A stretch of DNA of 64,000 nucleotides. It comes from Cycloclasticus sp. (lineage in GTDB: Bacteria; Pseudomonadota; Gammaproteobacteria; Methylococcales; Cycloclasticaceae). The position numbers and the translations under genes were made by a program. Location of the stretch: the NCBI GenBank assembly GCA_040743155.1, contig JBFLJU010000001.1:1981144-2045143 (forward strand), written 5' to 3'. Shown here one piece after another: positions 28,126 through 38,118 of this stretch (the first letter of the stretch is position 1; every line of letters begins with the position of its first letter). The notes under the pieces are model-generated. The model made no database searches and had not been told where the DNA came from. It saw only the letters and a program-made list of their open reading frames with translations.

Positions 28126-29490
28126 TTAGTTATTAAGTACTGCATCCAACGTTGTCGCGAAGCGCTCAATGTCTTCGCCTGTGCGCGTTTCTGTCGCGCA
28201 AATCAATAGTGCGTTGCCTAGTTCGGTATAATCCACCGATAAACTAAAGCCGCCTAAAATATGGTGTTCTTTTGCTAACTTGTCAATCAGTTGCTTTGCA
28301 TCCGTCTCAACTTTAATCACACATTCATGAAAGGTTGGCGCTTGAAAGACTGCCGATACGCCTTTGATTTCAGTTAAGCGATTAACTAATAATTGAGTGT
28401 TCTTATGTGAATTTAACGCCACCTTTTTAAGCCCTTGCGGCCCCAATAACGACATATAAATAGTCGCCGCTGTTACCAATAAGCCTTGGTTCGTACAGAT
28501 ATTTGAGGTCGCTTTAGAGCGCCGAATATGCTGCTCACGTGCTTGCAGTGTTAACGTAAAGCCTTCTTTTCCATCCAAGTCGGTGGTACGGCCAATAATA
28601 CGCCCTGGCATTTGACGCACGTGTTTTTGTTTACAACACATAAAGCCAAAATAAGGCCCGCCGGACGCCAAAGGTACGCCCAAAGGCTGGCCTTCGCCAC
28701 AGACAATATCAACGCCTTCACCCGCCCATTCGCCGGGTGGTTTCAATAACGCCATGGCCATTGGGTTAACCACTGCAATAGACAGCATTTTGTTGTCGGC
28801 GGCCCATGCCGTTAACGCGTCGACATTTTCCAGCACACCAAAAAAGTTAGGCTGCGGGATGACTAACGCAGCAAAATCATCAGCTGCGAACTGTTCCAAT
28901 GCGGTTAAGTCCGTTTGCCCTGTGGCTGAATCGTACGGCACCTCAATTAAGTCAATATCCTGATTCTTAACAATCGCCTCGGTCACCGAGCGGTACACAG
29001 GGTTGATCGTACACGGCATTAAAATTTTGCGTGATTTGGACTTTTTATTCGCCCGAACCGCCATTAACACCGCTTCGGCCAACGCTGAAGCACCATCGTA
29101 AAGTGAGGCATTCGACACATCCATCGCCATCAAACTTGCCATCATCGACTGATATTCATACAACAATTGCAGGGTGCCTTGCGAGGCTTCTGCTTGATAC
29201 GGCGTGTACGCACTATAAAATTCACCACGCGTGGTAATTTCCCATACCGCGGCTGGAATGTGATGTTCATATGCACCAGCGCCCAAGAAACACAGCGGCA
29301 AACCATCTTGCGCAGCCCGCTCACGCAATAAACGCGTCACTTCCATTTCATTCATCCCCGCAGGGATTTTTTCTAACTCGCCGCAGCGTAAATTATCTGG
29401 AATTTCATCAAACAAATCATCAATACTATCCACCCCAATAGTGGCCAGCATTTTTGAAATATCATGTTCGGAATGGGGAATAAAAGGCAT
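28126..29490 (-). CDS. gcvPA: Glycine dehydrogenase (decarboxylating) subunit 1, P-protein alpha
   Basis: This 454-residue subunit of the two-part P-protein has the GcvPA opening ([19 protein letters not shown]) and conserved substrate-site blocks such as [15 protein letters not shown] and [20 protein letters not shown]. It forms a heterodimer or heterotetramer with GcvPB and does not bear the cofactor lysine. It follows gcvH by 6 bases. Confidence 0.96.
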   Translation of the reverse strand: MPFIPHSEHDISKMLATIGVDSIDDLFDEIPDNLRCGELEKIPAGMNEMEVTRLLRERAAQDGLPLCFLGAGAYEHHIPAAVWEITTRGEFYSAYTPYQAEASQGTLQLLYEYQSMMASLMAMDVSNASLYDGASALAEAVLMAVRANKKSKSRKILMPCTINPVYRSVTEAIVKNQDIDLIEVPYDSATGQTDLTALEQFAADDFAALVIPQPNFFGVLENVDALTAWAADNKMLSIAVVNPMAMALLKPPGEWAGEGVDIVCGEGQPLGVPLASGGPYFGFMCCKQKHVRQMPGRIIGRTTDLDGKEGFTLTLQAREQHIRRSKATSNICTNQGLLVTAATIYMSLLGPQGLKKVALNSHKNTQLLVNRLTEIKGVSAVFQAPTFHECVIKVETDAKQLIDKLAKEHHILGGFSLSVDYTELGNALLICATETRTGEDIERFATTLDAVLNN

Positions 29491-29496
29491 AAATGA

Positions 29497-29886
29497 TTAC
29501 TCGTCTTCTGTCAGGCTTTGATAACCTTCGGCAGCTAATAAATCATCCAACTCACTGACCTCGGTTGGTTTAATAACAAAAATCCAACCATCTGCGTAAG
29601 GCGAGCTATTAATTGCTTCTGGGCTATCTTCCAAGTCTTCGTTCACCGCAATAATTTCACCTGTTACAGGGCTGTAAATATCCGATGCCGCTTTAACTGA
29701 TTCAACAACGCTGCACTCGTCGCCTTTATCAACATTTGCGCCGACCTCAGGTAACTCAACAAAAACCAAATCGCCCAACAGCTCTTGCGCATGGTGGGTA
29801 ATGCCGACTCGAACATTACCGTCAGCTTCTAATAAAGCCCACTCGTGTGAGTCAGCGTATTTCCTATCATCAGGTGTATTTGACAT
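29497..29886 (-). CDS. gcvH: Glycine cleavage system H protein (lipoyl carrier)
   Basis: This 129-residue lipoyl-domain protein shuttles the aminomethyl intermediate between the P, T and L components. The lipoylated lysine is K65 in [32 protein letters not shown] is the family N-terminal signature. It is the second gene of the operon, 12 bases after gcvT. Confidence 0.97.
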   Translation of the reverse strand: MSNTPDDRKYADSHEWALLEADGNVRVGITHHAQELLGDLVFVELPEVGANVDKGDECSVVESVKAASDIYSPVTGEIIAVNEDLEDSPEAINSSPYADGWIFVIKPTEVSELDDLLAAEGYQSLTEDE

Positions 29887-29898
29887 GGTATTTCCTCT

Positions 29899-30990
29899 TT
29901 AAATTTTAATTTGTACAGCACCCTGGCGTACAAAACAGGGCTTAACAACTGTTGCGTTTTTTAATTTTCCGCGAATATCAATTTTACATGTTTCGCCAAT
30001 ACTTGCAGGCACACGTGCCAATGCGATTGAGCGTTCCATGCTGGGCGAGTAGCCGCCACTGGTAATTTCACCGCGCGAACCATCATCCAAAACAACTTCT
30101 TGATGCCCGCGTAACACGCCTTTTTCCTCTAACAATAAACCAACAAATTTATCGCTGCTTGCGTTTTCTTTTATTTTTTCTAATGCTGCTCTACCAACAA
30201 AGTCACGCTCTGCTGGCTGCCAAGCCACTGTCCAAGCAAGGCCAGACTCTAAGGGGTTTTTTGTTTCATCCATATCTTGGCCGTATAAGTTCATGCCCGC
30301 TTCAAGCCGTAATGTATCACGCGCACCTAAACCGCACGGCTTAACACCGACCTCAAGCAGCTGCTTCCAGAAGCCTTCCGCCCTGTCTTCCGGCAACATG
30401 ATTTCAAAGCCATCCTCACCGGTGTAACCCGTTCTGCCCACAAACCATTCACCGTGCCAACACGCGCTAAACGGGTTTATTTCTGCTGCCGCAAGTCCCA
30501 AGCGCTCCGGCAGTAAAGGACATACCTTTTGACGCGCCTTTGGCCCTTGCACGGCAATCATCGCTAACGTAGGGCGCTCATTAATTTCTACATCAAAATT
30601 TTCTGCTTGCTTCTCTAACCACGCTATATCTTTATCGCGGGTTGATGCATTGACCACTAAACGGTAGTTTTTCTCATCTAGGAAGTAGACAATTAAGTCA
30701 TCAATAATGCCTGCCTCGCCATTCAGCATACAGCTGTACAAGGCTTTTCCTTGACGGGTTAATTTAGCCACATCATTCGCCAACAAATGCTGCAAATAAG
30801 CTTTCGCTTTTGCGCCACCCACGTCAACCACTGTCATGTGTGATACGTCAAACATACCCACTGATTTTCTCACATCATGGTGCTCATCAATTTGCGAACC
30901 ATAATTCACCGGCATATCCCAGCCACCAAAATCCACCATACGGGCGCCTAACTCACGATGCGCATTATTTAAAACTGTTTTTTTAGTCAT
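29899..30990 (-). CDS. gcvT: Glycine cleavage system aminomethyltransferase (T protein)
   Basis: This 363-residue folate-dependent enzyme releases ammonia from the H-protein-bound intermediate and makes 5,10-methylene-THF. Family blocks are evident: [50 protein letters not shown] and the C-terminal [11 protein letters not shown]. It is the first gene of the operon, directly behind the glycine riboswitch and its terminator. Operon order is gcvT-gcvH-gcvPA-tpx-gcvPB-pfkB. Confidence 0.97.
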   Translation of the reverse strand: MTKKTVLNNAHRELGARMVDFGGWDMPVNYGSQIDEHHDVRKSVGMFDVSHMTVVDVGGAKAKAYLQHLLANDVAKLTRQGKALYSCMLNGEAGIIDDLIVYFLDEKNYRLVVNASTRDKDIAWLEKQAENFDVEINERPTLAMIAVQGPKARQKVCPLLPERLGLAAAEINPFSACWHGEWFVGRTGYTGEDGFEIMLPEDRAEGFWKQLLEVGVKPCGLGARDTLRLEAGMNLYGQDMDETKNPLESGLAWTVAWQPAERDFVGRAALEKIKENASSDKFVGLLLEEKGVLRGHQEVVLDDGSRGEITSGGYSPSMERSIALARVPASIGETCKIDIRGKLKNATVVKPCFVRQGAVQIKI

Positions 30991-31008
30991 TATCTATTTT
31001 CTCAGCAC

Positions 31009-31044
31009 AAAAAAAGGGCGGCACGCGAAAACCACATGCCGCCC
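31009..31044 (-). terminator. Riboswitch expression-platform terminator
   Basis: On the minus strand GGGCGGCA (rc of 31037-31044) pairs with TGCCGCCC (rc of 31016-31023), an 8-bp GC stem followed by seven T. It lies between the second glycine aptamer and gcvT, so it is the switchable element of the riboswitch. Glycine binding is expected to prevent its formation. Confidence 0.85.
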
Positions 31045-31232
31045 CTCTGTCCAAAACCTGAAAGTTTAAGAGCAATAATGCTCTCTTTCCTCTTCGGTGG
31101 GTTATTTCAACCGCTCTCCAGAGCTAATTAAGCACCTTAATACGCGCTCCCTCTTATGGTCCATTTGCCTGAGCGATTCCGGACGGATTGCGCCTTCGGC
31201 GTCGGCATAACGCCGATCTCTCCCAAAAGAGT
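31045..31232 (-). ncRNA. Tandem glycine riboswitch
   Basis: Read on the minus strand, the region shows two glycine aptamers in series. The first starts GGGAGAGAT (rc of 31216-31224), with CGCCGAAGG and then TCAGGCAAATGGACC closing it. The second starts at CTCTGGAGAG and continues with CACCGAAGAGG and TTTCAGGTTTTGGACAGAGGG. Two aptamers sharing one terminator platform give cooperative glycine sensing in characterised cases, turning on gcv genes when glycine is abundant. Position directly upstream of gcvT confirms the identity. Confidence 0.95.
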
Positions 31233-31246
31233 TAAATTAGACGAGC

Positions 31247-31277
31247 ATTATACGTAGAAAAGTCAGTTTTTTCTACG
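31247..31277 (-). promoter_or_regulatory. Promoter of the gcv operon overlapped by a 9-bp dyad
   Basis: On the minus strand TAGAAA (rc of 31270-31275), a 17-base spacer and TATAAT (rc of 31247-31252) form a sigma-70 promoter. Transcription would begin a few bases before the first aptamer. A perfect inverted repeat, CGTAGAAAA (31253-31261) and TTTTCTACG (31269-31277), fills the spacer and -35, suggesting an operator in addition to riboswitch control. Confidence 0.65.
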
Positions 31278-31410
31278 TTTTGACTATAACAGACTCGAGC
31301 ATTATTTTAATTCGAGCTCTATATTGAAGAGGCCCTTTAGCCAACTGCCTTGGCTATGCTTATCAAACCCGTCTAAAGTGGGCAAAGCATAAAGCCTTTG
31401 CAGATCTTTT

Positions 31411-32949
31411 TTACAGCGCAAACCCTCCTACGACTTGCCTCAAGCGCTGAGACAACACCACGAGTTGCTTATTCGATTGCACGGCCTGCTTCCCACCAAC
31501 CTCTGTCTGCTCAGCAACGTTTTTAATCATTTGCGTATTACTATTAATTTCATCTGTAACCGCCGCTTGCTCTTGTGCTGCCTGGGCTATTTGTGTATTC
31601 AACACCTCGATAGATGACACAGAGCTGGCTATTTCTTCAATCACGCAGCCGGCCTGGTTCGCCTTTTCAACGCTAGCTTGAGCTCGCTCTCGACTGCGGT
31701 CCATAATTTCCACCGCCTCACGTGTCCCACTACGCAGCTCTTCAATCATTTCCTGTATTTCTTGCGTAGAGCTTTGAGTTCTCTGCGCTAAAGTTCTCAC
31801 CTCATCTGCAACAACAGCAAAACCTCGCCCATGCTCCCCAGCTCTAGCCGCTTCGATGGCAGCGTTCAATGCAAGCAAATTGGTTTGCTCCGTAATACCC
31901 TGAATCATTTCTATAACTGAACCAATTTTTACGCTATCTGACTCAATACGACGGATTGCTTGAGCAGAACTTTCAACGTCAGTGGCTAACGCATTAATCG
32001 ACGCTACGACCTCTACAACAACTGCCTTACCTCTATTCGCGGCATCATTGCCTTCTCCTGCGGAATCAACTGCTCTCAATGATGAACTGGCAACATCTGC
32101 AACCGCAGCTCCCATCTGCCCAAGAGCCACAACAAGGCTATCCGTTTCGGCCTTTTGGTCGGTAACACCCCGAAGCGTTTGGTCGGTAACATCTGAAGCA
32201 CTGGACGCCTCTCTAGATAACTCAGCTGATGCCTGATCAATTTCATTAACCGCTTTGCGCAAGCCTTCAACCATCTTAATCGCTGCTTGGTTTATATGTT
32301 CAACCGCACCACCTGCTCCACTATCAATTGCAACCGTAAGGTTACCCTCTGCAATTTCATCAATAATAGATCCGATCTTCTTCAATGGATTCACCGTCGC
32401 CCGCATGAGATCGACAATCAGAAAAATAACACCGCCAAGCATCAACACAACCAATAAAATCACGACTGTTTTAACAAACGCTCCTGCGCTACGTAAGCCA
32501 GCGCCAAAAGCTGCGGTGAGCTCCTTTGGTGCCTCCATCATCGCACCAAGGGTAGTCACTTCTTCAATCGTTAAGCGATGACTAGGAACCTCTTCTAAGT
32601 AAATCAAAACCTCTCTAAGCAGCTCTGCATCGTCGATAACTAAATCAAGCAAGTAACCTTGCCCCAGCAACCTAAAAAGCAGCTTCTCAACACCAAAAAC
32701 CGCCTCATTGACATTGGCTGTCTGCTGAAGCGCCTTCTGCGCATGCTCAACTACCCAGTCTCTTTTTACAGGAGACTTCAGGAGAGACTCATTGATTTTA
32801 GTTATTGCAACAATATGTTCTCGCTCATAGTATGCGAAATCTATGACCTTACCCATTAAGCGAACACCAAACATAACAACTAACAAAGCCAACACAGCCG
32901 CTACAATTTGCAGCTTGAACTTTGCTTCCAGATTTAATCCCTTCACCAT
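31411..32949 (-). CDS. Methyl-accepting chemotaxis protein
   Basis: This 512-residue chemoreceptor has TM1 (about 12-30), a short ~130-residue periplasmic helical region with no recognised ligand domain, TM2 (about 160-184), HAMP (185-240) and a signalling hairpin containing [19 protein letters not shown] and [20 protein letters not shown]. No CheR-docking pentapeptide is present. A ribosome site (GAGG) precedes the ATG. A possible sigma-28 promoter lies at 32980-33007. The ligand is unknown. Confidence 0.93.
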   Translation of the reverse strand: MVKGLNLEAKFKLQIVAAVLALLVVMFGVRLMGKVIDFAYYEREHIVAITKINESLLKSPVKRDWVVEHAQKALQQTANVNEAVFGVEKLLFRLLGQGYLLDLVIDDAELLREVLIYLEEVPSHRLTIEEVTTLGAMMEAPKELTAAFGAGLRSAGAFVKTVVILLVVLMLGGVIFLIVDLMRATVNPLKKIGSIIDEIAEGNLTVAIDSGAGGAVEHINQAAIKMVEGLRKAVNEIDQASAELSREASSASDVTDQTLRGVTDQKAETDSLVVALGQMGAAVADVASSSLRAVDSAGEGNDAANRGKAVVVEVVASINALATDVESSAQAIRRIESDSVKIGSVIEMIQGITEQTNLLALNAAIEAARAGEHGRGFAVVADEVRTLAQRTQSSTQEIQEMIEELRSGTREAVEIMDRSRERAQASVEKANQAGCVIEEIASSVSSIEVLNTQIAQAAQEQAAVTDEINSNTQMIKNVAEQTEVGGKQAVQSNKQLVVLSQRLRQVVGGFAL

Positions 32950-33254
32950 ATCCCTCTTCTTATTTCCATGTAAACGGTATTATCGACCAACCCCACCTAT
33001 AGCTTTAACAACAAGCAGTCTAGTCAACCTCTCCTTTCTTCCACTCATACCTTAGCAGCTAATGAGCATTCAATCGATAGACTTTTATACCTCAGTCTCT
33101 TTATGTTTTTTGATCATGTTAATGACAGCAACTCAGCCAAAATCATTGCGTAACAGTGCTACACTTGAAACATCATTATCGAAACAAACCACGCAAGTTG
33201 CATTCGCATAAAACAAAGCGTTATGCTAATTCCAATAAAACACGAGGTAGAAAA
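32950..33254. other. 305-base divergent intergenic region
   Basis: The left edge carries the ribosome site and a candidate sigma-28 promoter for the minus-strand chemoreceptor. The right edge carries the ribosome site for the TIGR02647 gene. I see no further gene or repeat between them. Confidence 0.5.
32980..33007 (-). promoter_or_regulatory. Possible sigma-28-type promoter of the second chemoreceptor
   Basis: On the minus strand TAAAGCTA (rc of 33000-33007), a 12-base spacer and GTCGATAA (rc of 32980-32987) resemble TAAAGTTT-N11-GCCGATAA. The spacer is one base long and two -35 positions differ, so this is less certain than the element before the NIT-domain receptor. Confidence 0.45.
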
Positions 33255-33491
33255 ATGAAACTGAATCAAAACACACTTGATGAACTAAATATTCTTTTAC
33301 AATTCGACTTATCTAACACGCAGCAAGGCATCAAAATCCATCACGACGCAGATTCAAATGTTTCCAACGCAGCGCAGCGCTTGTTTGAAAAAGGCTTAAT
33401 CGATCAAGTGGACGGCGGTTATTTAACGACTATCGGCAGAACAACGGCGGAACATGCCCAGGCTATTTCTGGCTTACTGACCGCTAATTAA
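33255..33491 (+). CDS. TIGR02647-family small protein
   Basis: This 78-residue protein (LDELNILLQFDLSNTQQGIKIH; DQVDGGYLTTIGRTTAEHAQA) matches the pattern of the small gammaproteobacterial TIGR02647 family, whose function is unknown. The last part looks like a winged-helix element. ATG at 33255 follows GAGG at 33244-33247; the upstream extension of the frame lacks a ribosome site. Its stop is 3 bases from the convergent ubiquinone hydroxylase gene, with no terminator between. Confidence 0.85.
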   Translation: MKLNQNTLDELNILLQFDLSNTQQGIKIHHDADSNVSNAAQRLFEKGLIDQVDGGYLTTIGRTTAEHAQAISGLLTAN

Positions 33492-33494
33492 CGC

Positions 33495-34676
33495 TCAAAT
33501 TCCCATCGCGTACTTGCAGATTTGGTTCTTCAACAAAGTCGATTGATTTACCATACCCATGCCTGAACTTCTAGCGAACTGAACTAATTGTTCATCGGCG
33601 CTAAATAGTCGCTTAAAACCATCCATGATGGCCATCATCATCAAGTTATCGCCTTTGCGTTGACGTTCATACCGACGCAAAACCTGTTGACTAGCTATGC
33701 TACGCCCTGACTCCTGCGCTGTTAACACAACGCCCGCCAAGGCCACCGCATCTTTCAACCCCAAGTTCACTCCCTGTCCAGCCAACGGGTGAATGGTATG
33801 AATAGCATCTCCGATTAACACCACCCGCTGTTGACAGTATTCTGATGAAAATTGTAGCTTTAGGGGAAATCCGCCACGCTCGCCTATTAACTCAAAGTTA
33901 CCCAACTGATGCTCAGATGCGTCGGCTAAGGCATCACAAAACGCTGATTCTGATAGTTTTAAATTGGCCTCTGTGGTTTCTGTTTTTGAGGTCCACACAA
34001 TAGAAATCAAACCATCACGTAAAGGCAAAAGCGCTAGCGGCCCTTCTGGTAAGAATCGCTGCCACGCGGTATTTTGATGTGGTTTTTCAGACTTAACTGT
34101 CGCCACTAATGCTTTTTGTTGGTAGCTCCAACCGTAATCATCTATCCCTGCTAATTGCCGTATTTTTGAATTTGAGCCGTCGGCACCGACTATTAACTGA
34201 GCCGTTATCTGCCGATCATTCGATAATTGAATATCAACGCCTTCATCATTTATATCAAAACCATTTAATTGCGTCGTTTTGTATATATCGCAAGCAGCTA
34301 AATCCTGTAACCTCTTCCAAAGTGCCGACACCGTTATGCGATTCTCCACCACCGAGCCCATTTGCCGCTCACCGGCATCGGCTGAATCAATATCCAATTC
34401 GCCAGCACCAAAATGATCCCATACAAACATTTTTTGCACCGCCTGCTCGCCTAAGCGAACAATCTCATCCCACACGCCCAGTGACTTAAACACATTAATA
34501 GACGCCAAAGTGAGCGCCGACACACGGAAATCATAGCTATCTTTCGGCCAAGCGACTAATGGATCTCCCGCATCAATCAACGCAACCGAGATATCTCTTT
34601 TAGCCAACAAACACGCCACCGTAGCACCCACCATGCCGCCGCCTATAATCGCGACTTGATATGCTTTTACATCCAT
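33495..34676 (-). CDS. Ubiquinone-biosynthesis FAD hydroxylase (UbiI/VisC-like)
   Basis: This 393-residue flavin monooxygenase of the UbiH/UbiF/UbiI/COQ6 family hydroxylates the aromatic ring of ubiquinone precursors. FAD-binding motifs are the N-terminal GGGMVGA (about 12-18), GADGSNSKIR and GDAIHTIHPLAGQGVNLGLKDA. It is the second of two adjacent paralogues and starts on the last base of the preceding stop. By operon position after ubiH it is most likely the C5-hydroxylase UbiI, but the paralogues are hard to separate by eye. Confidence 0.88.
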   Translation of the reverse strand: MDVKAYQVAIIGGGMVGATVACLLAKRDISVALIDAGDPLVAWPKDSYDFRVSALTLASINVFKSLGVWDEIVRLGEQAVQKMFVWDHFGAGELDIDSADAGERQMGSVVENRITVSALWKRLQDLAACDIYKTTQLNGFDINDEGVDIQLSNDRQITAQLIVGADGSNSKIRQLAGIDDYGWSYQQKALVATVKSEKPHQNTAWQRFLPEGPLALLPLRDGLISIVWTSKTETTEANLKLSESAFCDALADASEHQLGNFELIGERGGFPLKLQFSSEYCQQRVVLIGDAIHTIHPLAGQGVNLGLKDAVALAGVVLTAQESGRSIASQQVLRRYERQRKGDNLMMMAIMDGFKRLFSADEQLVQFARSSGMGMVNQSTLLKNQICKYAMGI

Positions 34677-35875
34677 TAGTTCGCCTCTAACCTAGTAAAG
34701 CGAGAGCCTAAGCCCATCGTTTGTCGTGCAAACTGGTTTTTCAACACCGGCACCTTATCTAACATCAACAAGCCACTATTACGCACAACGCTAAAGAGCG
34801 CGCTGTCTGTTGAAAACAGCTTTATCACCGTGTCTGTAAATCCAATGACTAGCGCCTGATCGGTTTTTCGTTGCCGCGCATACGCTTCAAGCATCTCGTC
34901 AGTGCCAATATCTTGCTTCGCCGACATGAGTACATCCGCCAACATGGCAGCATCTCGTAGACCTAAATTAAACCCTTGCCCCGCCACCGGGTGAAGCTGA
35001 TGCGCGGCATTCCCAATGAGCACTGTGCGAGCGCACGTACTATGCGGCGTATAGGACAAACTTAATGGAAATGTTTGACGCTCACCCGACACTGATAGCT
35101 CACCCAGCCAGTGGCCAAATTGTGATTGCAACCTTTCCAAAAAGGCCTCTTCCGATAAGCATTTAATTTTCTCGACTAGCGCTGACGGCATGGTCCAAAC
35201 CAATGAATATAAGCCATCAAAGTGCGGCAACATCGCAATCGGGCCTTCTGCAGTAAATCGCTCATAAGCGACGTCTTTCACATCCGACTCAACCTTAATC
35301 AAACCAGTAATAGCATACTGGTCATATGAGTACTCTTTAAGCTCAAAACCACCGAGCTGACGAACGTTCGACAAGCCACCATCGGCACCGACTAATAACT
35401 GACAAGATAAGGTTTGCTCTTTACCATCTAAACTAATTGTTACCGCTGAGCTAGCGCCCCGGTCCGCATAATCAACGAGTGTCGCTGGACATAAAATATC
35501 AACATTCGTCGCCGCTAAGCTTTCCGCTACAACGGCCTCTATTTGCGCCGCTTCTACCACATAACCTAGGGCATCAACTTGTTGCATTTTTGCCGACAAC
35601 CGCGTTTTACCAAAGTGGCCTTTATCGGACACATGGATTTGACGTATTGGCATAGCCGACTCATAGATTTGCTGCCAAATGTCTAATTGCTCAAGAATGC
35701 ACCGGCTTCCCCAAGATAATGCAATGGCGCGTTTGCCTGCGGTATCGGCTTGCTTATCCGCGAAGGGACGCGCCTCTACAATCGCAACACGAAGTGATGA
35801 CTTGCTTAATGCCAAGCCTAAGCAGCCGCCTACCATGCCACTGCCGATAATGATTACATCATAATCAAGCGACAC
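34676..35875 (-). CDS. ubiH: Ubiquinone-biosynthesis FAD hydroxylase UbiH
   Basis: This 399-residue flavin monooxygenase is of the same family as the following gene. It has GSGMVGGCLGLALSKS for FAD, GADGGLSNVRQ and GNAAHQLHPVAGQGFNLGLRDAAML. Placement right after pepP in a ygfB-pepP-ubiH-ubiI order supports UbiH (C6 hydroxylation of the octaprenyl-phenol ring). It overlaps the pepP stop by 11 bases. Confidence 0.9.
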   Translation of the reverse strand: MSLDYDVIIIGSGMVGGCLGLALSKSSLRVAIVEARPFADKQADTAGKRAIALSWGSRCILEQLDIWQQIYESAMPIRQIHVSDKGHFGKTRLSAKMQQVDALGYVVEAAQIEAVVAESLAATNVDILCPATLVDYADRGASSAVTISLDGKEQTLSCQLLVGADGGLSNVRQLGGFELKEYSYDQYAITGLIKVESDVKDVAYERFTAEGPIAMLPHFDGLYSLVWTMPSALVEKIKCLSEEAFLERLQSQFGHWLGELSVSGERQTFPLSLSYTPHSTCARTVLIGNAAHQLHPVAGQGFNLGLRDAAMLADVLMSAKQDIGTDEMLEAYARQRKTDQALVIGFTDTVIKLFSTDSALFSVVRNSGLLMLDKVPVLKNQFARQTMGLGSRFTRLEAN

Positions 35876-37190
35876 GTGACTTCGCCATTAACGCCTCAAT
35901 CTCTTTGGCTTCCTTGGGCACACCGGCCGTTAACACATCGTGTCCTTTTTTAGTGACCAGCACATCGTCTTCGATACGAATACCGATACCGCGCCACTTT
36001 TTATCTACTTCTTTTGCATCCGGTTGAATGTACAAGCCAGGCTCTATAGTGAACACCATGCCAGGCTCCAGCAAACGCCATTGACTATCCACTTTATAAT
36101 CACCCACATCATGCACATCCATGCCTAACCAATGCCCTGTTCGATGCATATAATACGGCTTATACGCTTCATTTTTAATCAGCGTCGATACCCGGCCTTC
36201 CAGTATGCCTAGCTTCACCAAGCCCTTGGTGAGCACGCTAACCGCCGCCTCGTGCGGGTCATTCCAGTGGTTGCCTGCCTTGACTTGCTCAATTGCAGCG
36301 TACTGCGAATCTAACACCAACTGATACAACGCCTTTTGCTCTTCACTGAACACACCATTCACTGGAAATGTTCGCGTAATATCAGACGCGTACTTTTGCC
36401 ATTCACAGCCAGCATCAATCAATAAAAGATCACCGTCATTCAACTTCGCGTTATTCTCAGTGTAATGAAGAACGCAGCCATTCTTACCACCGCCCACAAT
36501 AGCGGGGTACGCCTCAAACTGCGCGCCATTGGTCATAAAGTGGTGCTTCATCTCTGCTTCAACCTGATATTCGAATACATCAGGCCGCGTGTATTGCATG
36601 GCTTTTTTATGCGCTGCGGCGGATATTTTAGCCGCCTTTTTCATTTGCTTGATTTCTTGCGCAGACTTAATTAAGCGCATCTCATGCAATAAGTGGTCAG
36701 ATGAAATAAACTCTGCCGGTGCCGAAACACCTGCCCTAGAACGCCCTCGAACTAGCTGTGACCATTCCATTAACTGTTGATCAAAGTCGGGCTGCGCGCC
36801 CATCGGGAAGTACAAGCGGTTTTTGTTTTCCAACAAACCGGGCAAAATGTCATCAATATCATCAATGGGAAACGCATCATCAACAGCATAATCTTTGAGC
36901 GCGCCCTCTAAGCCGGCGCTGGCACCCACCCATAACGCGGTCTTTTCATCGAACTCCCGACAAAACAGCACGTATTCGCCTTGTTCACGACCCGGTACAA
37001 ATACAATCACCGATTCCGGCTCATCAAAACCACTTAAATAAAAGAAATCGCTATTTTGACGAAACGGGAATTCGACATCGCTATTACGCTGCATAATTGA
37101 CGCGCTAGCGATAACCGCTATATTGCCATTGCCTATCATGCGTAAGAACTGCTTTCTACGTCGGGAAAATTCTTTTTGCTCTTCTACCAC
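35865..37190 (-). CDS. pepP: Xaa-Pro aminopeptidase PepP
   Basis: This 441-residue manganese-dependent metallopeptidase of the M24B family removes N-terminal residues preceding proline. It has an N-terminal creatinase-like domain (1-175) and a pita-bread catalytic domain. Metal ligands are visible in DAGCEWQKYASDITRTFPV, HRTGHWLGMDVHDVG, TIEPGLYI and GIRIEDDVLV. The length is the same as in E. coli (441). It sits 20 bases after the ygfB-like gene. Confidence 0.95.
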   Translation of the reverse strand: MVEEQKEFSRRRKQFLRMIGNGNIAVIASASIMQRNSDVEFPFRQNSDFFYLSGFDEPESVIVFVPGREQGEYVLFCREFDEKTALWVGASAGLEGALKDYAVDDAFPIDDIDDILPGLLENKNRLYFPMGAQPDFDQQLMEWSQLVRGRSRAGVSAPAEFISSDHLLHEMRLIKSAQEIKQMKKAAKISAAAHKKAMQYTRPDVFEYQVEAEMKHHFMTNGAQFEAYPAIVGGGKNGCVLHYTENNAKLNDGDLLLIDAGCEWQKYASDITRTFPVNGVFSEEQKALYQLVLDSQYAAIEQVKAGNHWNDPHEAAVSVLTKGLVKLGILEGRVSTLIKNEAYKPYYMHRTGHWLGMDVHDVGDYKVDSQWRLLEPGMVFTIEPGLYIQPDAKEVDKKWRGIGIRIEDDVLVTKKGHDVLTAGVPKEAKEIEALMAKSRVA

Positions 37191-37210
37191 GTCTTAACCT
37201 CTATCGCGCT

Positions 37211-37774
37211 TTAATGAACCGTTGGCTCTTCATCCGTTGGTTCGTCGCCTGATTGCAATTGTTGCATCAACATTTGAACACCCATTCGCACATATTCGTG
37301 CAACTCCATAAAAGCTTGCTCATCAGAATTATCAGAATTATCAGAGTCAAGCCTTGAAATTTCCATAAAGTCGCGAAGCACCCCTCTACAGTCATCACTC
37401 CAATCTTTATCGTCACCCACGCCCATATAAGCTACGCCGTACAAAAAACCTTGGCACCATTCACTTAACGCTGTTGCACGCTCAGCAATCCGCGCATCAT
37501 CATCAGGCAATAATAAATCAAAAATAAAATCGTCTTCTTTCAACAGTTCCAAAGTACCTTGGAACAAACCGGACAAGCTTTGTTTATCATCTTCCGTTAA
37601 CCCATTAAGCTGCTCTTCCGTATCAAATATCGCCGTTATCCAACGATAAAAATCCGCATCAAACTGCACGCAAAGCATCCCTGACGCCAAACCATGTACC
37701 TCAGACACATTCATTTGCGCGTCATGTTCATCCAACATCACCTGCAAATCTTCATAATCACCCAAACGTTTCAC
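37211..37774 (-). CDS. ygfB: YgfB/YecA-family (UPF0149) protein
   Basis: This is a cytoplasmic protein of about 187 residues in the UPF0149 family. The family block is VSEVHGLASGMLCV, and the tail DEEPTVH resembles that of E. coli YgfB. Function is poorly known. I chose the GTG at 37774 because GGAG sits 6 bases upstream and the length then matches the family; an in-frame extension to 37834 has no ribosome site. It is the first gene of the ygfB-pepP-ubiH-ubiI operon, divergent from the zapB-like/zapA unit. Confidence 0.88.
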   Translation of the reverse strand: MKRLGDYEDLQVMLDEHDAQMNVSEVHGLASGMLCVQFDADFYRWITAIFDTEEQLNGLTEDDKQSLSGLFQGTLELLKEDDFIFDLLLPDDDARIAERATALSEWCQGFLYGVAYMGVGDDKDWSDDCRGVLRDFMEISRLDSDNSDNSDEQAFMELHEYVRMGVQMLMQQLQSGDEPTDEEPTVH

Positions 37775-37897
37775 TTTATACTCCAAACAATGACTTAATT
37801 TGGCTATGCTATCACTCCGTGACCTTGTCACCAAAATTTACCGACTATATTAGTCATGGTATTGACCTCGCGAGCAATCGCACCTACTATTTACCCC

Positions 37898-38116
37898 GTG
37901 AACAAAGAACAGAACCCAGAAATCGCCTTGCAGCAACTAGAGCAAAAAATTGATGCGCTTGTACAAGTGTGTCAAAACCTGCATGAAGAGAACCATGAGC
38001 TAAAAAGACAGCAAGCCGACCTTATTCAGCAACGCAGTGCCTTAATGGATAAAACTGAAAAAGCAAAATCGCGCGTTGAGTCAATGATTTCTAGACTTAA
38101 ACTAATGGAGGTTTAG
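37898..38116 (+). CDS. TIGR02449/ZapB-like coiled-coil protein
   Basis: This is a small protein of about 72 residues, almost entirely coiled coil (ALQQLEQKIDALVQVCQNLHEENHELKRQQADL), of the TIGR02449 type commonly placed before zapA. It probably supports the division ring, as ZapB does in E. coli. The GTG at 37898 gives the family length; an ATG at 37856 in the same frame is possible. No clear ribosome site is seen for either. It is 2 bases from zapA. Confidence 0.8.
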   Translation: MNKEQNPEIALQQLEQKIDALVQVCQNLHEENHELKRQQADLIQQRSALMDKTEKAKSRVESMISRLKLMEV

Positions 38117-38118
38117 GC

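Noticed and set aside
28119-28169. N-terminal extension of Tpx
   Set aside because: The AAGGAG site and twin ATGs at 28118/28115 define the normal start; the extra residues come from the gcvPA 3' end.
31278-31410. Terminator of the second chemoreceptor gene
   Set aside because: Only a short CTCGA/TCGAG-type pairing with no T run on the relevant strand; too weak to call.
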